From Candidatus Ornithospirochaeta stercoripullorum (GTDB lineage: Bacteria > Spirochaetota > Spirochaetia > Sphaerochaetales > Sphaerochaetaceae), in the NCBI GenBank assembly GCA_017694595.1, contig JADIMT010000055.1, positions 1 through 41,618 on the forward strand: a stretch of 41,618 bases of DNA, written 5' to 3'. Below the pieces are notes generated by a model. That model was not told the origin of the DNA and made no database searches. It saw only the letters and a list, made by a program, of their open reading frames with translations. A program made the translations under genes and the position numbers. Positions 32,544-40,032 of the stretch are shown piece after piece. How positions within the stretch are numbered: position 1 is the stretch's first letter; every line of letters begins with the position of its first letter.

Positions 32544-33203
32544 TCACCAGATTACGATTTCTTGGCCTGTTGCTTTTAGGAAATTATTGCATGCTCTGAA
32601 GTGTCCATTCCCGAAAAAGCCTTTGTTTACGCTCAGTGGGCTAGGATGAGCTGATTCTAGAATGAGATGATTGGGGCAGGCTATAAGAGATTTCTTGCTT
32701 CTCGCATAGTTTCCCCAGAGCATGAAGACTTTCGGTCTTTCATCCTTGCCCAGCGCTTCTATAGCGTTATCTGTGAATTGCTCCCAGCCTTTTCCTGCGT
32801 GCGATGCCGCTCTGTGCTGCACTACAGTGAGCGTGCTGTTCAGAAGAAGTACTCCCTGCTTTGCCCAGCGGGTAAGATCTCTTGACCATGGACCTTGCTC
32901 CACGCCTTCTGCGATTATTTCCTGATGGATATTCTTCAGCGATGGCGGTTCATCCACATTTTCATGGACGGAGAATGATAAACCCATTGCTTGTCCCTCC
33001 TCATGGTATGGATCCTGTCCTACTATGATGACTTTCACATCATTGAATGGAGTGAGGCGGAATGCATTGAAGATTTCGTTCATGGGCGGATAAACAATCT
33101 TTGTCATGTACTCATGCTTCAGGAATGCTCTCAGCTCAAGGTAATATGGCTTCACCTGCTCAGCATCGAACAGAGGCTGCCAGTCGTTTCCAACATTTAT
33201 CAT
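32544..33203 (-). CDS. ung: Uracil-DNA glycosylase
   Basis: A 219-residue family 1 uracil-DNA glycosylase, which removes uracil from DNA to start base excision repair. Motifs are complete: GQDPYHEEGQAMGLSFS (water-activating Asp), LLLNSTLTVVQHRAASHAG, VFMLWGNYARSK, and the DNA-intercalating loop SAHPSPLS. The open frame extends back to 33344, but ATG 33203 (MINVGNDWQPLF) gives the family length and start. A TACAAT hexamer lies 6 bases before it and there is no ribosome site, so the mRNA is probably leaderless. Divergent from the ArsB-like permease gene. Confidence 0.94.
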   Translation of the reverse strand: MINVGNDWQPLFDAEQVKPYYLELRAFLKHEYMTKIVYPPMNEIFNAFRLTPFNDVKVIIVGQDPYHEEGQAMGLSFSVHENVDEPPSLKNIHQEIIAEGVEQGPWSRDLTRWAKQGVLLLNSTLTVVQHRAASHAGKGWEQFTDNAIEALGKDERPKVFMLWGNYARSKKSLIACPNHLILESAHPSPLSVNKGFFGNGHFRACNNFLKATGQEIVIW

Positions 33204-33209
33204 GACTGT

Positions 33210-33215
33210 ATTGTA
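33210..33215 (-). promoter_or_regulatory. -10 of ung; transcript predicted leaderless
   Basis: TACAAT on the minus strand, ending exactly 6 bases before ATG 33203, so position +1 would be the A of the start codon. A weak TTCAAC lies 17 bases upstream. Confidence 0.5.
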
Positions 33216-33233
33216 TCCGAAGCAATCAGCTAG

Positions 33234-33262
33234 TTGAAGGGCTGTGGCAAAATGATTATTAT
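33234..33262 (+). promoter_or_regulatory. Promoter of the ArsB/NhaD-like permease gene
   Basis: TTGAAG (33234-33239), 17 bases, TATTAT (33257-33262); predicted start near 33269, giving a leader of only about 9 nt before ATG 33278. Confidence 0.55.
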
Positions 33263-33277
33263 CGGGCGGAAAAGAAA

Positions 33278-34384
33278 ATGTGGGAATTTTGCAAAAAGGA
33301 AACTGTATTCTGTATCGCACTGCTTGCTGCTGTCGTCTCAGCACTCTTCAATCCTCCTTCAAAAGCATGGATTGATGCTATAGATTTCCGTACATTGGCA
33401 CTATTGTTTTCGCTGATGGGTGTCTCTGAAGGACTTAAAGCTTCAGGTATGTTTGATGCCGCAGCGGGAATGATGATGAAAAAGGCTGGCAACACGCGTC
33501 TGCTGTCATTACTGCTTGTCGCAGTTGTCTTTATATCATCAATGTTCTTCACAAACGATGTCTCACTTCTGATGTTCGTGCCGTTCACGATGATGATTCT
33601 CGATAGGGAAGGTGCTGATGAGAGCTATATCATTAAGCTTGTCGTTCTGGAGACTATCAGTGCAAACCTTGGCTCTATGACAACGCCTGTGGGAAATCCC
33701 CAGAACCTTTATATATGTTCGTTCTTCGATGTGGATGTGGTTCCATTTTTCAAGACGATTCTCCCTTATTCCTTTGCTTCAGTTGTTTTGATATTCATTT
33801 GCTTTGTGATTTTCCTGTGGAAGAAGGAAGATGTAGCAGTGGATGAGAGAGAGGTGCGTGGTATTGATAAAGCGAGAACGATGATCTATCTCGCGTTTCT
33901 CGTCCTTGCGCTCTTAAGCGTATTCCATGTGCTTCCATGGCAGATTCTGCTCTTTTTAGAAACTGTTGTACTGCTTGTTTTCGATAGAAAAGTACTGCTT
34001 AGGATAGATTATATACTTCTGCTGACATTCATCTGTTTTTTCATATTCAGCGAGAATATAAGAAATATAGATATCGTGAGAGAGGCTATTGCCTCGCCGA
34101 TGAAAATGCATCCGATTGCTGTCTCTGCAGCAGTGTCGCAGGTTATAAGCAATGTGCCTGCCGCGATTCTGCTCTCATCATTTGCTGATAGCTTTGAAGG
34201 GGTGCTGATAGGTACTGATATAGGTGGGCTGGGGACACCGATAGCTTCCCTTGCCTCTCTTATTTCCCTTAAGTTCTACTTCAGAAGGGAGAAGGGCAGA
34301 AAAGGAAGCTATCTAGCTGTCTTCATGCTGCTTAATATAGTGCTTTTAGCATTATTGGCATTGCTTGCTTTCGTGCTTGGATGA
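33278..34384 (+). CDS. ArsB/NhaD/CitM-like anion permease (IT superfamily)
   Basis: A 368-residue membrane protein of the ion-transporter superfamily with about ten segments. The two halves each show the family hairpin signature: FFTNDVSLLMFVPFTMMIL followed by NLGSMTTPVGNPQNLYI, and QVISNVPAAILLSSF followed by DIGGLGTPIASLASLI. These match arsenite/anion permeases and NhaD-type proteins; it is shorter than typical ArsB (about 430), lacking a segment or two. No ars regulator or arsenate reductase lies near, so arsenite export should not be assumed; a carboxylate or sodium antiport role is equally possible. Its end abuts the stop of the converging gene. Confidence 0.85.
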   Translation: MWEFCKKETVFCIALLAAVVSALFNPPSKAWIDAIDFRTLALLFSLMGVSEGLKASGMFDAAAGMMMKKAGNTRLLSLLLVAVVFISSMFFTNDVSLLMFVPFTMMILDREGADESYIIKLVVLETISANLGSMTTPVGNPQNLYICSFFDVDVVPFFKTILPYSFASVVLIFICFVIFLWKKEDVAVDEREVRGIDKARTMIYLAFLVLALLSVFHVLPWQILLFLETVVLLVFDRKVLLRIDYILLLTFICFFIFSENIRNIDIVREAIASPMKMHPIAVSAAVSQVISNVPAAILLSSFADSFEGVLIGTDIGGLGTPIASLASLISLKFYFRREKGRKGSYLAVFMLLNIVLLALLALLAFVLG

Positions 34385-35287
34385 TTATTTTGTCAGCGAT
34401 GAGAGGAAAGCTTCGATGCTTTCAGCCTTCGCTGTTTCGGATGGAAGTGGGTTTTCCTTCATGCTGTAGACTGCTAGCGCGTACTGGCAGACCATTACAG
34501 CTTCCTGTTTGTCGGAGAATTCTCCAAGCGGAAGCGCTGAGTAGAATGGAGTCGTCTCTCTTCCATCCCTTCCTTCATAGTACTTCATCTTCTCTGTAGG
34601 AACGCTTTCTTTCTCCCAGTTCTTCTGCATCTTGTCCAGTTCTTTTGCTCTCTTCGATGCGTTCCATCCTCTAGCATGAAGCTGCTGGGCAAGCTCAAGG
34701 TAGTTTGTCAGATTCAGCCTGTTCACATTGTCCTGTGTATCAACGCAGCGTCTGATGTAGCTGATAGCGAAATTATCGTTACCGAAGCTGATTGGAGCAC
34801 CTGGAAGCTGATCATAGAGCAAGGAGAGTACATACCATGCATCTGACATATCTGCATTGAATGTGTTCTGCACTTTTTCAATAAGCTCTCTCATTGGTTT
34901 GGCTTTTGAAAGGCTGTTTAATGGTCCGTTAACCTGTCCGACTCTTCCTATGGCTGAAGCTTTCCAATGATAAGCGTCAGCACTCTCTTCTATAGCAAGT
35001 GACTGGTCCGCCCAATTCTCGCTCTCTTCGTATCCGGCTATTCTTTCCTTCTTCTGATTTTCAGGAATTTCATCTGTAAGATAGAGCTGTGTGCGGCTCA
35101 GTCTCCAGAGGATAGCTGCTTTATCGCTATTTGTTTCAGCTTCGTTCAGAGCAGATAGCAGATAGTCCATATCTTCCTTGTATGCTTCCTGATGATAGAA
35201 CAGATCGTCGCTAACATCTGAATCAAAGGCAGCGGAAAGCGCGAACGCTGAAAGCAATAAAAGAAGTGTGATTGCAATTTTCTTCAT
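34385..35287 (-). CDS. Exported helical-repeat (TPR-like) protein of unknown function
   Basis: A 300-residue protein with a signal peptide (cleavage near ALSAAF). The body is helical with TPR-like spacing; residues about 95-195 (ESADAYHWKASAIGRVGQ, MSDAWYVLSLLYDQLPG, NFAISYIRRCVD) recall the helical repeat proteins of the RMDN/TPR type. A C-terminal block is rich in Lys, Glu and aromatic residues. No catalytic motif is seen. A periplasmic scaffold or cell-envelope role is plausible but unproven. ATG 35287 has an AGAGG ribosome site. Confidence 0.75.
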   Translation of the reverse strand: MKKIAITLLLLLSAFALSAAFDSDVSDDLFYHQEAYKEDMDYLLSALNEAETNSDKAAILWRLSRTQLYLTDEIPENQKKERIAGYEESENWADQSLAIEESADAYHWKASAIGRVGQVNGPLNSLSKAKPMRELIEKVQNTFNADMSDAWYVLSLLYDQLPGAPISFGNDNFAISYIRRCVDTQDNVNRLNLTNYLELAQQLHARGWNASKRAKELDKMQKNWEKESVPTEKMKYYEGRDGRETTPFYSALPLGEFSDKQEAVMVCQYALAVYSMKENPLPSETAKAESIEAFLSSLTK

Positions 35288-35523
35288 GTTTCACCTCTGC
35301 CACAGACTATCATGGAAAGAGAGAGCAAAGAAATCTGTTTTGCCTTTTTTCTTTAGTAATAATGTGTTTGTTTACTGATTTCGGACTTACTGTAATGTGA
35401 GCCAGTGTAGAGTATATATTGAGGCGAAAATTGCTTTTTAATATGTTGCTGTATTTTGTCTTTTTTGACGTAAAATGCAACAAACCTAATTTTTTGATTA
35501 ATTTTTCTTTTTCAGAAAAGCAA

Positions 35524-35552
35524 TTGACTTGTTGATATTAAGTTCATTAAGC
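35524..35552 (+). promoter_or_regulatory. Possible promoter of the purine-nucleoside-permease-family gene
   Basis: TTGACT (35524-35529), 17 bases, TTAAGC (35547-35552), a weak -10. The rest of the 284-bp gap (35288-35571) is AT-rich with T runs and no coding signal. Confidence 0.4.
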
Positions 35553-35571
35553 TGGCTTTAAGGAGATGTTG

Positions 35572-36591
35572 ATGCGCAAGTTTATTATCGCAGCTTTAAT
35601 ATTTGCAACAGTGCTTGTACCTGTTGTTGCAGAAACCGCAACAGTTGATAACCCAGAGAAGATTGAAGTTCTCATCCTGCCAAAGTTCGAGAATGGCGAG
35701 ATGGGCGGTGACTTCCCCGGTGAGGCACAGTATTATTACGAGAACTATCTTGCAGGTGGCGAGGAGTATGAGATCCAGGGAGGATATCCAGGCCATAAGC
35801 TTTACGTGAAAGATGGTGTCGCTCTCTATGTGACAGGCATGGGCAAGGTAAATGCTTCCATGAGCGCCACTGCAGTGCTTCTCGATCCACGCTTTGACTT
35901 CAGCGATGCATATATCATCAGTACAGGATGTGGTGGAACAGCTACTGAGTATACTGTCATGGGTGATGTGTTTATCATGTCAGCTTGCATCGACTATGAT
36001 CTTGGACATCATGCAGATCCCAGGGAGATGACGATGGAATCGGAGACGACATGGTTCCATGATGGATCATATGATGACGCTTCTTACAAGTTGCTTAATC
36101 AGGATTTGGTAGCTGCTGTCTATGAAATGGTCAAAGATACAGAGATTGCCACAACTGAGAGAACTAGGAATTTCATGGCAGCTGCTTTCCCTGGAGCGGA
36201 GTGGGCAGTCCGCGATCCTGAGGTGCTTCTTGGTACAACTGTAACAGGCGATAATTACTGGAAAGGCGTGTATGATGAAGCTAATGCAAGGCTGATGACG
36301 GAAACATACAATGCCCCTGATCCATATGCTATGTCCGAGATGGAGGATGCTGCTATTGCTGTTGCGCTTGACAGGCTTGGAATGCTTGACCGCTATATTG
36401 TTATCAGGGATTCCGTGAACATGGATGTGTTCATGAATGGCGCAAATCCTGAGTATCTCTGGGCTGGTGTGGAAGATTCGCTTGCTTCTGAAAACAGCGT
36501 TGAGTCTGCAGATATCTTTGCGACAGCTATGGAGAACAATTACAAGGTAGGTAGCATTGTTGTCGATGCAATCCTTGATGGTACTCTCTGA
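35572..36591 (+). CDS. Exported purine nucleoside permease (NUP) family protein
   Basis: A 339-residue protein with a clear signal peptide (cleavage near VVAE). The mature part has the NUP family (PF06516) pattern: KIEVLILPKFENGEMGGDFPGEAQ, then VALYVTGMGKVNASMSATAVL, AYIISTGCGGTATEYTVMGDVFI, and a C-terminal MEDAAIAVALDRLG followed by RDSVNMDVFM. The family is named for a yeast nucleoside permease, but it lacks membrane segments and resembles the nucleoside phosphorylase fold, so a periplasmic nucleoside-binding or processing role is likelier. ATG 35572 has an AAGGAG ribosome site; ATG 35566 abuts that site and is rejected. Confidence 0.85.
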   Translation: MRKFIIAALIFATVLVPVVAETATVDNPEKIEVLILPKFENGEMGGDFPGEAQYYYENYLAGGEEYEIQGGYPGHKLYVKDGVALYVTGMGKVNASMSATAVLLDPRFDFSDAYIISTGCGGTATEYTVMGDVFIMSACIDYDLGHHADPREMTMESETTWFHDGSYDDASYKLLNQDLVAAVYEMVKDTEIATTERTRNFMAAAFPGAEWAVRDPEVLLGTTVTGDNYWKGVYDEANARLMTETYNAPDPYAMSEMEDAAIAVALDRLGMLDRYIVIRDSVNMDVFMNGANPEYLWAGVEDSLASENSVESADIFATAMENNYKVGSIVVDAILDGTL

Positions 36592-36617
36592 TTTGCCGTC
36601 TGATTGGATTTTGGCTG

Positions 36618-36649
36618 GGCCGTAGGAGAAACTTCCTATGGCCTATTTT
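36618..36649 (+). terminator. Terminator of the NUP-family gene
   Basis: A 10-bp stem (36618-36627 with 36634-36643, one G-U), 6-base loop, followed by TATTTT. Its right arm contains the stop codon of the converging EFR1 gene. Confidence 0.8.
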
Positions 36650-37493
36650 CATTCACCAGTTTTTCCGCCTCACGGAAGTAGTCTAGATAAGCATTGTGAC
36701 AGTATCGGCAGATCTCATCGTCATTTGCGGCAACGCCTTGAAAACTATATTGGCCGTTCACTTTCCATCCATTGAGTATTGATGCGTGTATAGCGTTCAC
36801 AGGGCAATGCATCACGCAGCGCATGCACAGTGCGCAATTTGAGCCGAATTTTGGTTTGTTGCCTTTCATTTCGATGTTCTCTTGGGGACAACGGGAAGCG
36901 CATTTCCCGCATCCAGAGCAATTGTTGTCAGCTCTGAATCCTTTGCCAATCAATCTGGCCCCGGGATGTTCTATGGAAAGAATCCTTGATATGGCCCTTG
37001 ATAGGATATCGACATTATACATTTCTCCGGTTCTGGAAAGGATCATCTTGAGATATCTTCTTGTCTGTATCTCTGCTGCTTTCCACATCCTCATAGCCAT
37101 TTTGTCTGAATGGCGGAATATGATGTTATACGGCATTACAAAGGAAAAACAGCCTTTGACTGTACATCCTTTCTTTCTGAGTATTGCACGTGGCCTTGCA
37201 AAGGCAGCTTTGTTGAATCTGAGAGGTTCTCCGGATGTTTGCAGCAGATATGCATCGAGCTTGGGAGTGGAGAGCTGTCGGAGGAAGTCCAAGACGGGTT
37301 CAGGACAATTGAAAGCATGGACAGGATATGCCACGATCAATGCATCTGCCTCCTGTATTTCTTGTACCTGGGTTTGCTTAGAGAGTTCGATAATGCATAT
37401 CTCGTTCCCTGTTTTCATGATTTCTTTTCCTAGTAGCTTTGCAACTTTTTCTGTATTGCCTGTGCCTGAGAAGACAAACATCATGATTCTCAT
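36636..37493 (-). CDS. EFR1-type flavodoxin/ferredoxin protein
   Basis: A 285-residue redox protein. Residues 1-150 form a flavodoxin-like domain with the FMN phosphate loop FSGTGNTEKVA; residues about 195-250 hold two 4Fe-4S ferredoxin motifs, CSGCGKCASRCP and CALCMRCVMHCP. Family members shuttle electrons in anaerobes, but physiological partners are mostly unknown. The gene is divergent from the NimA-like flavin-dependent gene, and both are redox proteins. ATG 37493 has no ribosome site, and a perfect TATAAT lies 8 bases upstream, suggesting a leaderless mRNA. Confidence 0.9.
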   Translation of the reverse strand: MRIMMFVFSGTGNTEKVAKLLGKEIMKTGNEICIIELSKQTQVQEIQEADALIVAYPVHAFNCPEPVLDFLRQLSTPKLDAYLLQTSGEPLRFNKAAFARPRAILRKKGCTVKGCFSFVMPYNIIFRHSDKMAMRMWKAAEIQTRRYLKMILSRTGEMYNVDILSRAISRILSIEHPGARLIGKGFRADNNCSGCGKCASRCPQENIEMKGNKPKFGSNCALCMRCVMHCPVNAIHASILNGWKVNGQYSFQGVAANDDEICRYCHNAYLDYFREAEKLVNENRP

Positions 37494-37501
37494 ATCTGGC
37501 G

Positions 37502-37507
37502 ATTATA
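37502..37507 (-). promoter_or_regulatory. -10 of the EFR1 gene; transcript predicted leaderless
   Basis: TATAAT on the minus strand, 8 bases before ATG 37493. The -35 is weak. Confidence 0.5.
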
Positions 37508-37571
37508 GTGTTTGTACTGTCGCTTGCCTATCTTCTTGACATTTCACTATGTAATGTTTGAAGCTTCGCAT

Positions 37572-38075
37572 ATGTTCAGAGAGATGAGAAGGAAGCTGCA
37601 GGAAATGCCACATGATGCAGCTGTCAGAATATTGCATGATGGTTCTTCCGGTGTTCTTGCGCTGTCAGGAGATGATGGATATCCATATGCTTTGCCGATT
37701 AGCTACGTGCTGGATGGTGATAAAATCTATTTTCATTCAGCAAAAGAAGGCCATAAAGTTGATGCAATACGCCGTTCAGATAAAGCCTCTTTCTGTGTTA
37801 TAGCAGCCGATTCTGTTGATTCCATTGGATATACTACGTACTACCAGAGTGTTATTGCCTTTGGCAAAGTGAGAATCGTCGAAGATGATGACGAGAAACT
37901 GGTTATGATACAGAAGCTTGCCAGGAAATATGCGCCGGAGAATTCCGAAGAGTATGAAATTGAGTATATACAGAAAGAGTGGGAACCTCTCCTGGTGTTC
38001 GAAATGACTATTGAGCATATGACTGGCAAAGAAAACAAGGATCTGGCCAGAGAAAGGCGAGAGCTCAATCTCTGA
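37572..38075 (+). CDS. Pyridoxamine 5'-phosphate oxidase family protein, NimA-like
   Basis: A 167-residue flavin split-barrel protein. The N-terminus MFREMRRK is typical of the NimA-like branch; GVLALSGDDGYPYALPISY and KIYFHSAKEGHKVDAI form the flavin-binding barrel. NimA proteins can reduce 5-nitroimidazoles, but many homologues have no known role in resistance. An upstream start (37512 or 37554) is possible; 37572 gives the family N-terminus. TTGCCT (37524) and TATGTA (37548) form a possible promoter with a leader of about a dozen bases. Confidence 0.88.
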   Translation: MFREMRRKLQEMPHDAAVRILHDGSSGVLALSGDDGYPYALPISYVLDGDKIYFHSAKEGHKVDAIRRSDKASFCVIAADSVDSIGYTTYYQSVIAFGKVRIVEDDDEKLVMIQKLARKYAPENSEEYEIEYIQKEWEPLLVFEMTIEHMTGKENKDLARERRELNL

Positions 38076-38090
38076 GCCAGATTAATTAAG

Positions 38091-38993
38091 TTAATCTGAA
38101 AGCATTTTCTTGATGTTGTCCATGACTTTCTTGCTCATTAAGTCGTAAGCTTCTTCAGTCATTCCTGCAGAAACATCGGGGCAGAGTACATTCTTCCTGT
38201 CTTTGATCTCTTGATAGATTTCTCCAACGCCGCCAGAAGTATCAGAGATGAATATATTCTTGTCATTCATGATCCAATTCTTCAGTGCGGGCATCTCAGC
38301 AGCAGGACCGATGGATGTATTGATCATGATTTTTCCGTTTCCGAGTACTTTGAACTCTTCATCGTGCAGAAGTATCACACCCTTGTTCAGACATGTGATA
38401 ACAACCTCAGATTCTGACAGAAGTTCATTGAGAGCTTTATAATGCATACCTTCTCTTTCGCAATCCTCTTTTCTGCTTCGAGCATAATATGTGATTTCAG
38501 CCCCCATGGCTTTCAGCAGCCTTGCTGTCATCTGACCGCTGGTGCCAAAACCTACAAAGCCGATTTTAAGCCCTGTTATCTCCTTTGGTCTCTTTCTCCA
38601 TAATGGCCAGTCGTAACCGTGCAGAATTCTGATTAACGCATATACAACGAATTCTGTTACGCCTTTGTCACCATAATCCCTGATCCCATAGACAGTGATT
38701 CCATGCTTTTCTGCGTAGCTGATATCGACATTGGCGCTCTCTTTAGAGTAAAGAGAACAGCACATGCCAACATATTTCAGATCCTTGCATTTTGCGAGCA
38801 CCGAAGCAGGGACGAGAGGAAGTGTCCTGACAAGAATTGCATCTGCATCTCCAATCCTCGCAACTAGCTCATCTTCGTCTTTCGGAAGAGTATCAAAACG
38901 GATAATTGTCTCTGCATAATTGCTGAGTTCTTCTTCAGCCCAGGGTTGCAAGCCGATTGGCCCGACTTCGACAAGTTTCCGGAACTTCTTCAT
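38091..38993 (-). CDS. D-isomer-specific 2-hydroxyacid dehydrogenase homologue, catalytic residues absent
   Basis: A 300-residue protein with the two-domain fold of the SerA/2-hydroxyacid dehydrogenase family. The Rossmann motif GFVGFGTSGQMTARLLKAMG (about residue 148) is intact, and the basic residues after the second strand (YYARSRK) hint at NADPH preference. The usual catalytic Arg motif NxSRG is replaced by NTSIG (about residue 229), the Glu region by SDTSGGVGE, and the TPHxxxxT His by CPDVSAGMT. It may therefore be a binding or differently acting enzyme. It lies 9 bases downstream of the aspartate dehydrogenase gene on the same strand, with an AGGAG ribosome site, so the two form an operon. 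Confidence 0.85.
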   Translation of the reverse strand: MKKFRKLVEVGPIGLQPWAEEELSNYAETIIRFDTLPKDEDELVARIGDADAILVRTLPLVPASVLAKCKDLKYVGMCCSLYSKESANVDISYAEKHGITVYGIRDYGDKGVTEFVVYALIRILHGYDWPLWRKRPKEITGLKIGFVGFGTSGQMTARLLKAMGAEITYYARSRKEDCEREGMHYKALNELLSESEVVITCLNKGVILLHDEEFKVLGNGKIMINTSIGPAAEMPALKNWIMNDKNIFISDTSGGVGEIYQEIKDRKNVLCPDVSAGMTEEAYDLMSKKVMDNIKKMLSD

Positions 38994-39002
38994 ACTTTTC
39001 TC

Positions 39003-39794
39003 CTAGAAAAATACCATCGAAGAGGACAGGTTCCTCAGTAATGCTACGATTGACCATGCTGCGATATCGCTAGTGGCCGAATAGATGTCAACAATAGCTT
39101 TAAGCCCATCTGTCTCCACTGTGATGCAGTGGTCATCCCCGATGAACTTTGGCACGCTTGTGATTTCAGCTTTCGCTTTATCAGGACCGATGGTAGCGAG
39201 AGCTGAGGCTACTGCTACATTGACTTTGGTAGGTAGCAGCGCGATAGCTTCTTTTGTAGTTCCAGAGAAAACGCTCTGTTCTTTGTCTTGCAGCTCATCA
39301 GTGTAAAGCGGGGTGTTCTTCAGTGAGTCTGGTCCCTTGTGAGTATGGATGCCTGCTGTTATTTTCTGTCCATTGGCTTTCGCAATCAGGGCAATTGTAT
39401 TAAGAACATCAAAACCACCTACCGCTCCCGATGGAATGTAGATCTTTGCGCCACTCTGTACAGCAGATTTCAACGCTTCGTTTTTGAATTCTTCATCTGC
39501 GAAAGCTCCGATTGAAAGAGGAATGATGCTGATGCCTTCATCAAGTGCTTTGATTGCAAATTCCTTCAAGAGCGCAATGGAAGCTGTTTCGATGATGAAA
39601 TCAGGCTTGAGAGCAATGACGCTTTCAATTGACTCGAGAGCTTTGGCTTCAGTTCCTGCTGTGAGCGCTTCTGCATCTTCTTTTTTCAGCGAATAAGTGG
39701 CTATAAGCTGGTAATCTTCAAGCAGTCCGTTAATATATGCTTTATAAACAATTCTTCCAAGATGACCGCAACCTGCAATTGCGAATGTTTTCAT
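39003..39794 (-). CDS. nadX: L-aspartate dehydrogenase
   Basis: A 263-residue NAD(P)-dependent enzyme of the aspartate dehydrogenase family (aspartate to iminoaspartate, a route to quinolinate and NAD). The N-terminus KTFAIAGCGHLGRIVYKA is the nucleotide-binding motif, IPSGAVGGFDVL the family hinge, and VNVAVASALATIGPDKAKAEIT followed by DDHCITVE carries the expected catalytic His. The open frame extends to 39929 but ATG 39794 has a GGGAGG ribosome site. Its partner gene is the degenerate 2-hydroxyacid dehydrogenase; nadA and nadC are not in view, so a different pathway is possible. Confidence 0.87.
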   Translation of the reverse strand: MKTFAIAGCGHLGRIVYKAYINGLLEDYQLIATYSLKKEDAEALTAGTEAKALESIESVIALKPDFIIETASIALLKEFAIKALDEGISIIPLSIGAFADEEFKNEALKSAVQSGAKIYIPSGAVGGFDVLNTIALIAKANGQKITAGIHTHKGPDSLKNTPLYTDELQDKEQSVFSGTTKEAIALLPTKVNVAVASALATIGPDKAKAEITSVPKFIGDDHCITVETDGLKAIVDIYSATSDIAAWSIVALLRNLSSSMVFF

Positions 39795-39976
39795 AAGAAC
39801 CTCCCGTGTTGTTTTCGCTATTACTCTACACAGAAAGAAAGAGAAAGTAAAAGATGGTTTTATTGTAATGAGTTTGAAGTTTTTTTCATTCTTGGATACT
39901 ATAATCCATAACAATATTGGGTCAGTCATTTTTCCTGTGGGATTGTTAGTAAAGTAATAGGGATATGGAAAAGAGA

Positions 39977-40032
39977 GGGCAATCTCTTGTAAATTTCAAA
40001 TTGCAAAAACAAAACCAACAGGAGAATTGCCC
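39977..40032 (+). promoter_or_regulatory. Inverted repeat folding over the transposase ribosome site
   Basis: GGGCAATCTC (39977-39986) pairs with GAGAATTGCCC (40022-40032) with one bulged base; the right arm overlaps the GGAG ribosome site and runs to the base before ATG 40033. A transcript entering from outside would fold this hairpin and hide the start, as is known for some other insertion sequences. Confidence 0.5.

Noticed and set aside
33278-34384. Arsenic resistance locus
   Set aside because: The permease is IT-superfamily, but no ArsR, ArsC or ArsA gene lies nearby and the protein is short for ArsB.
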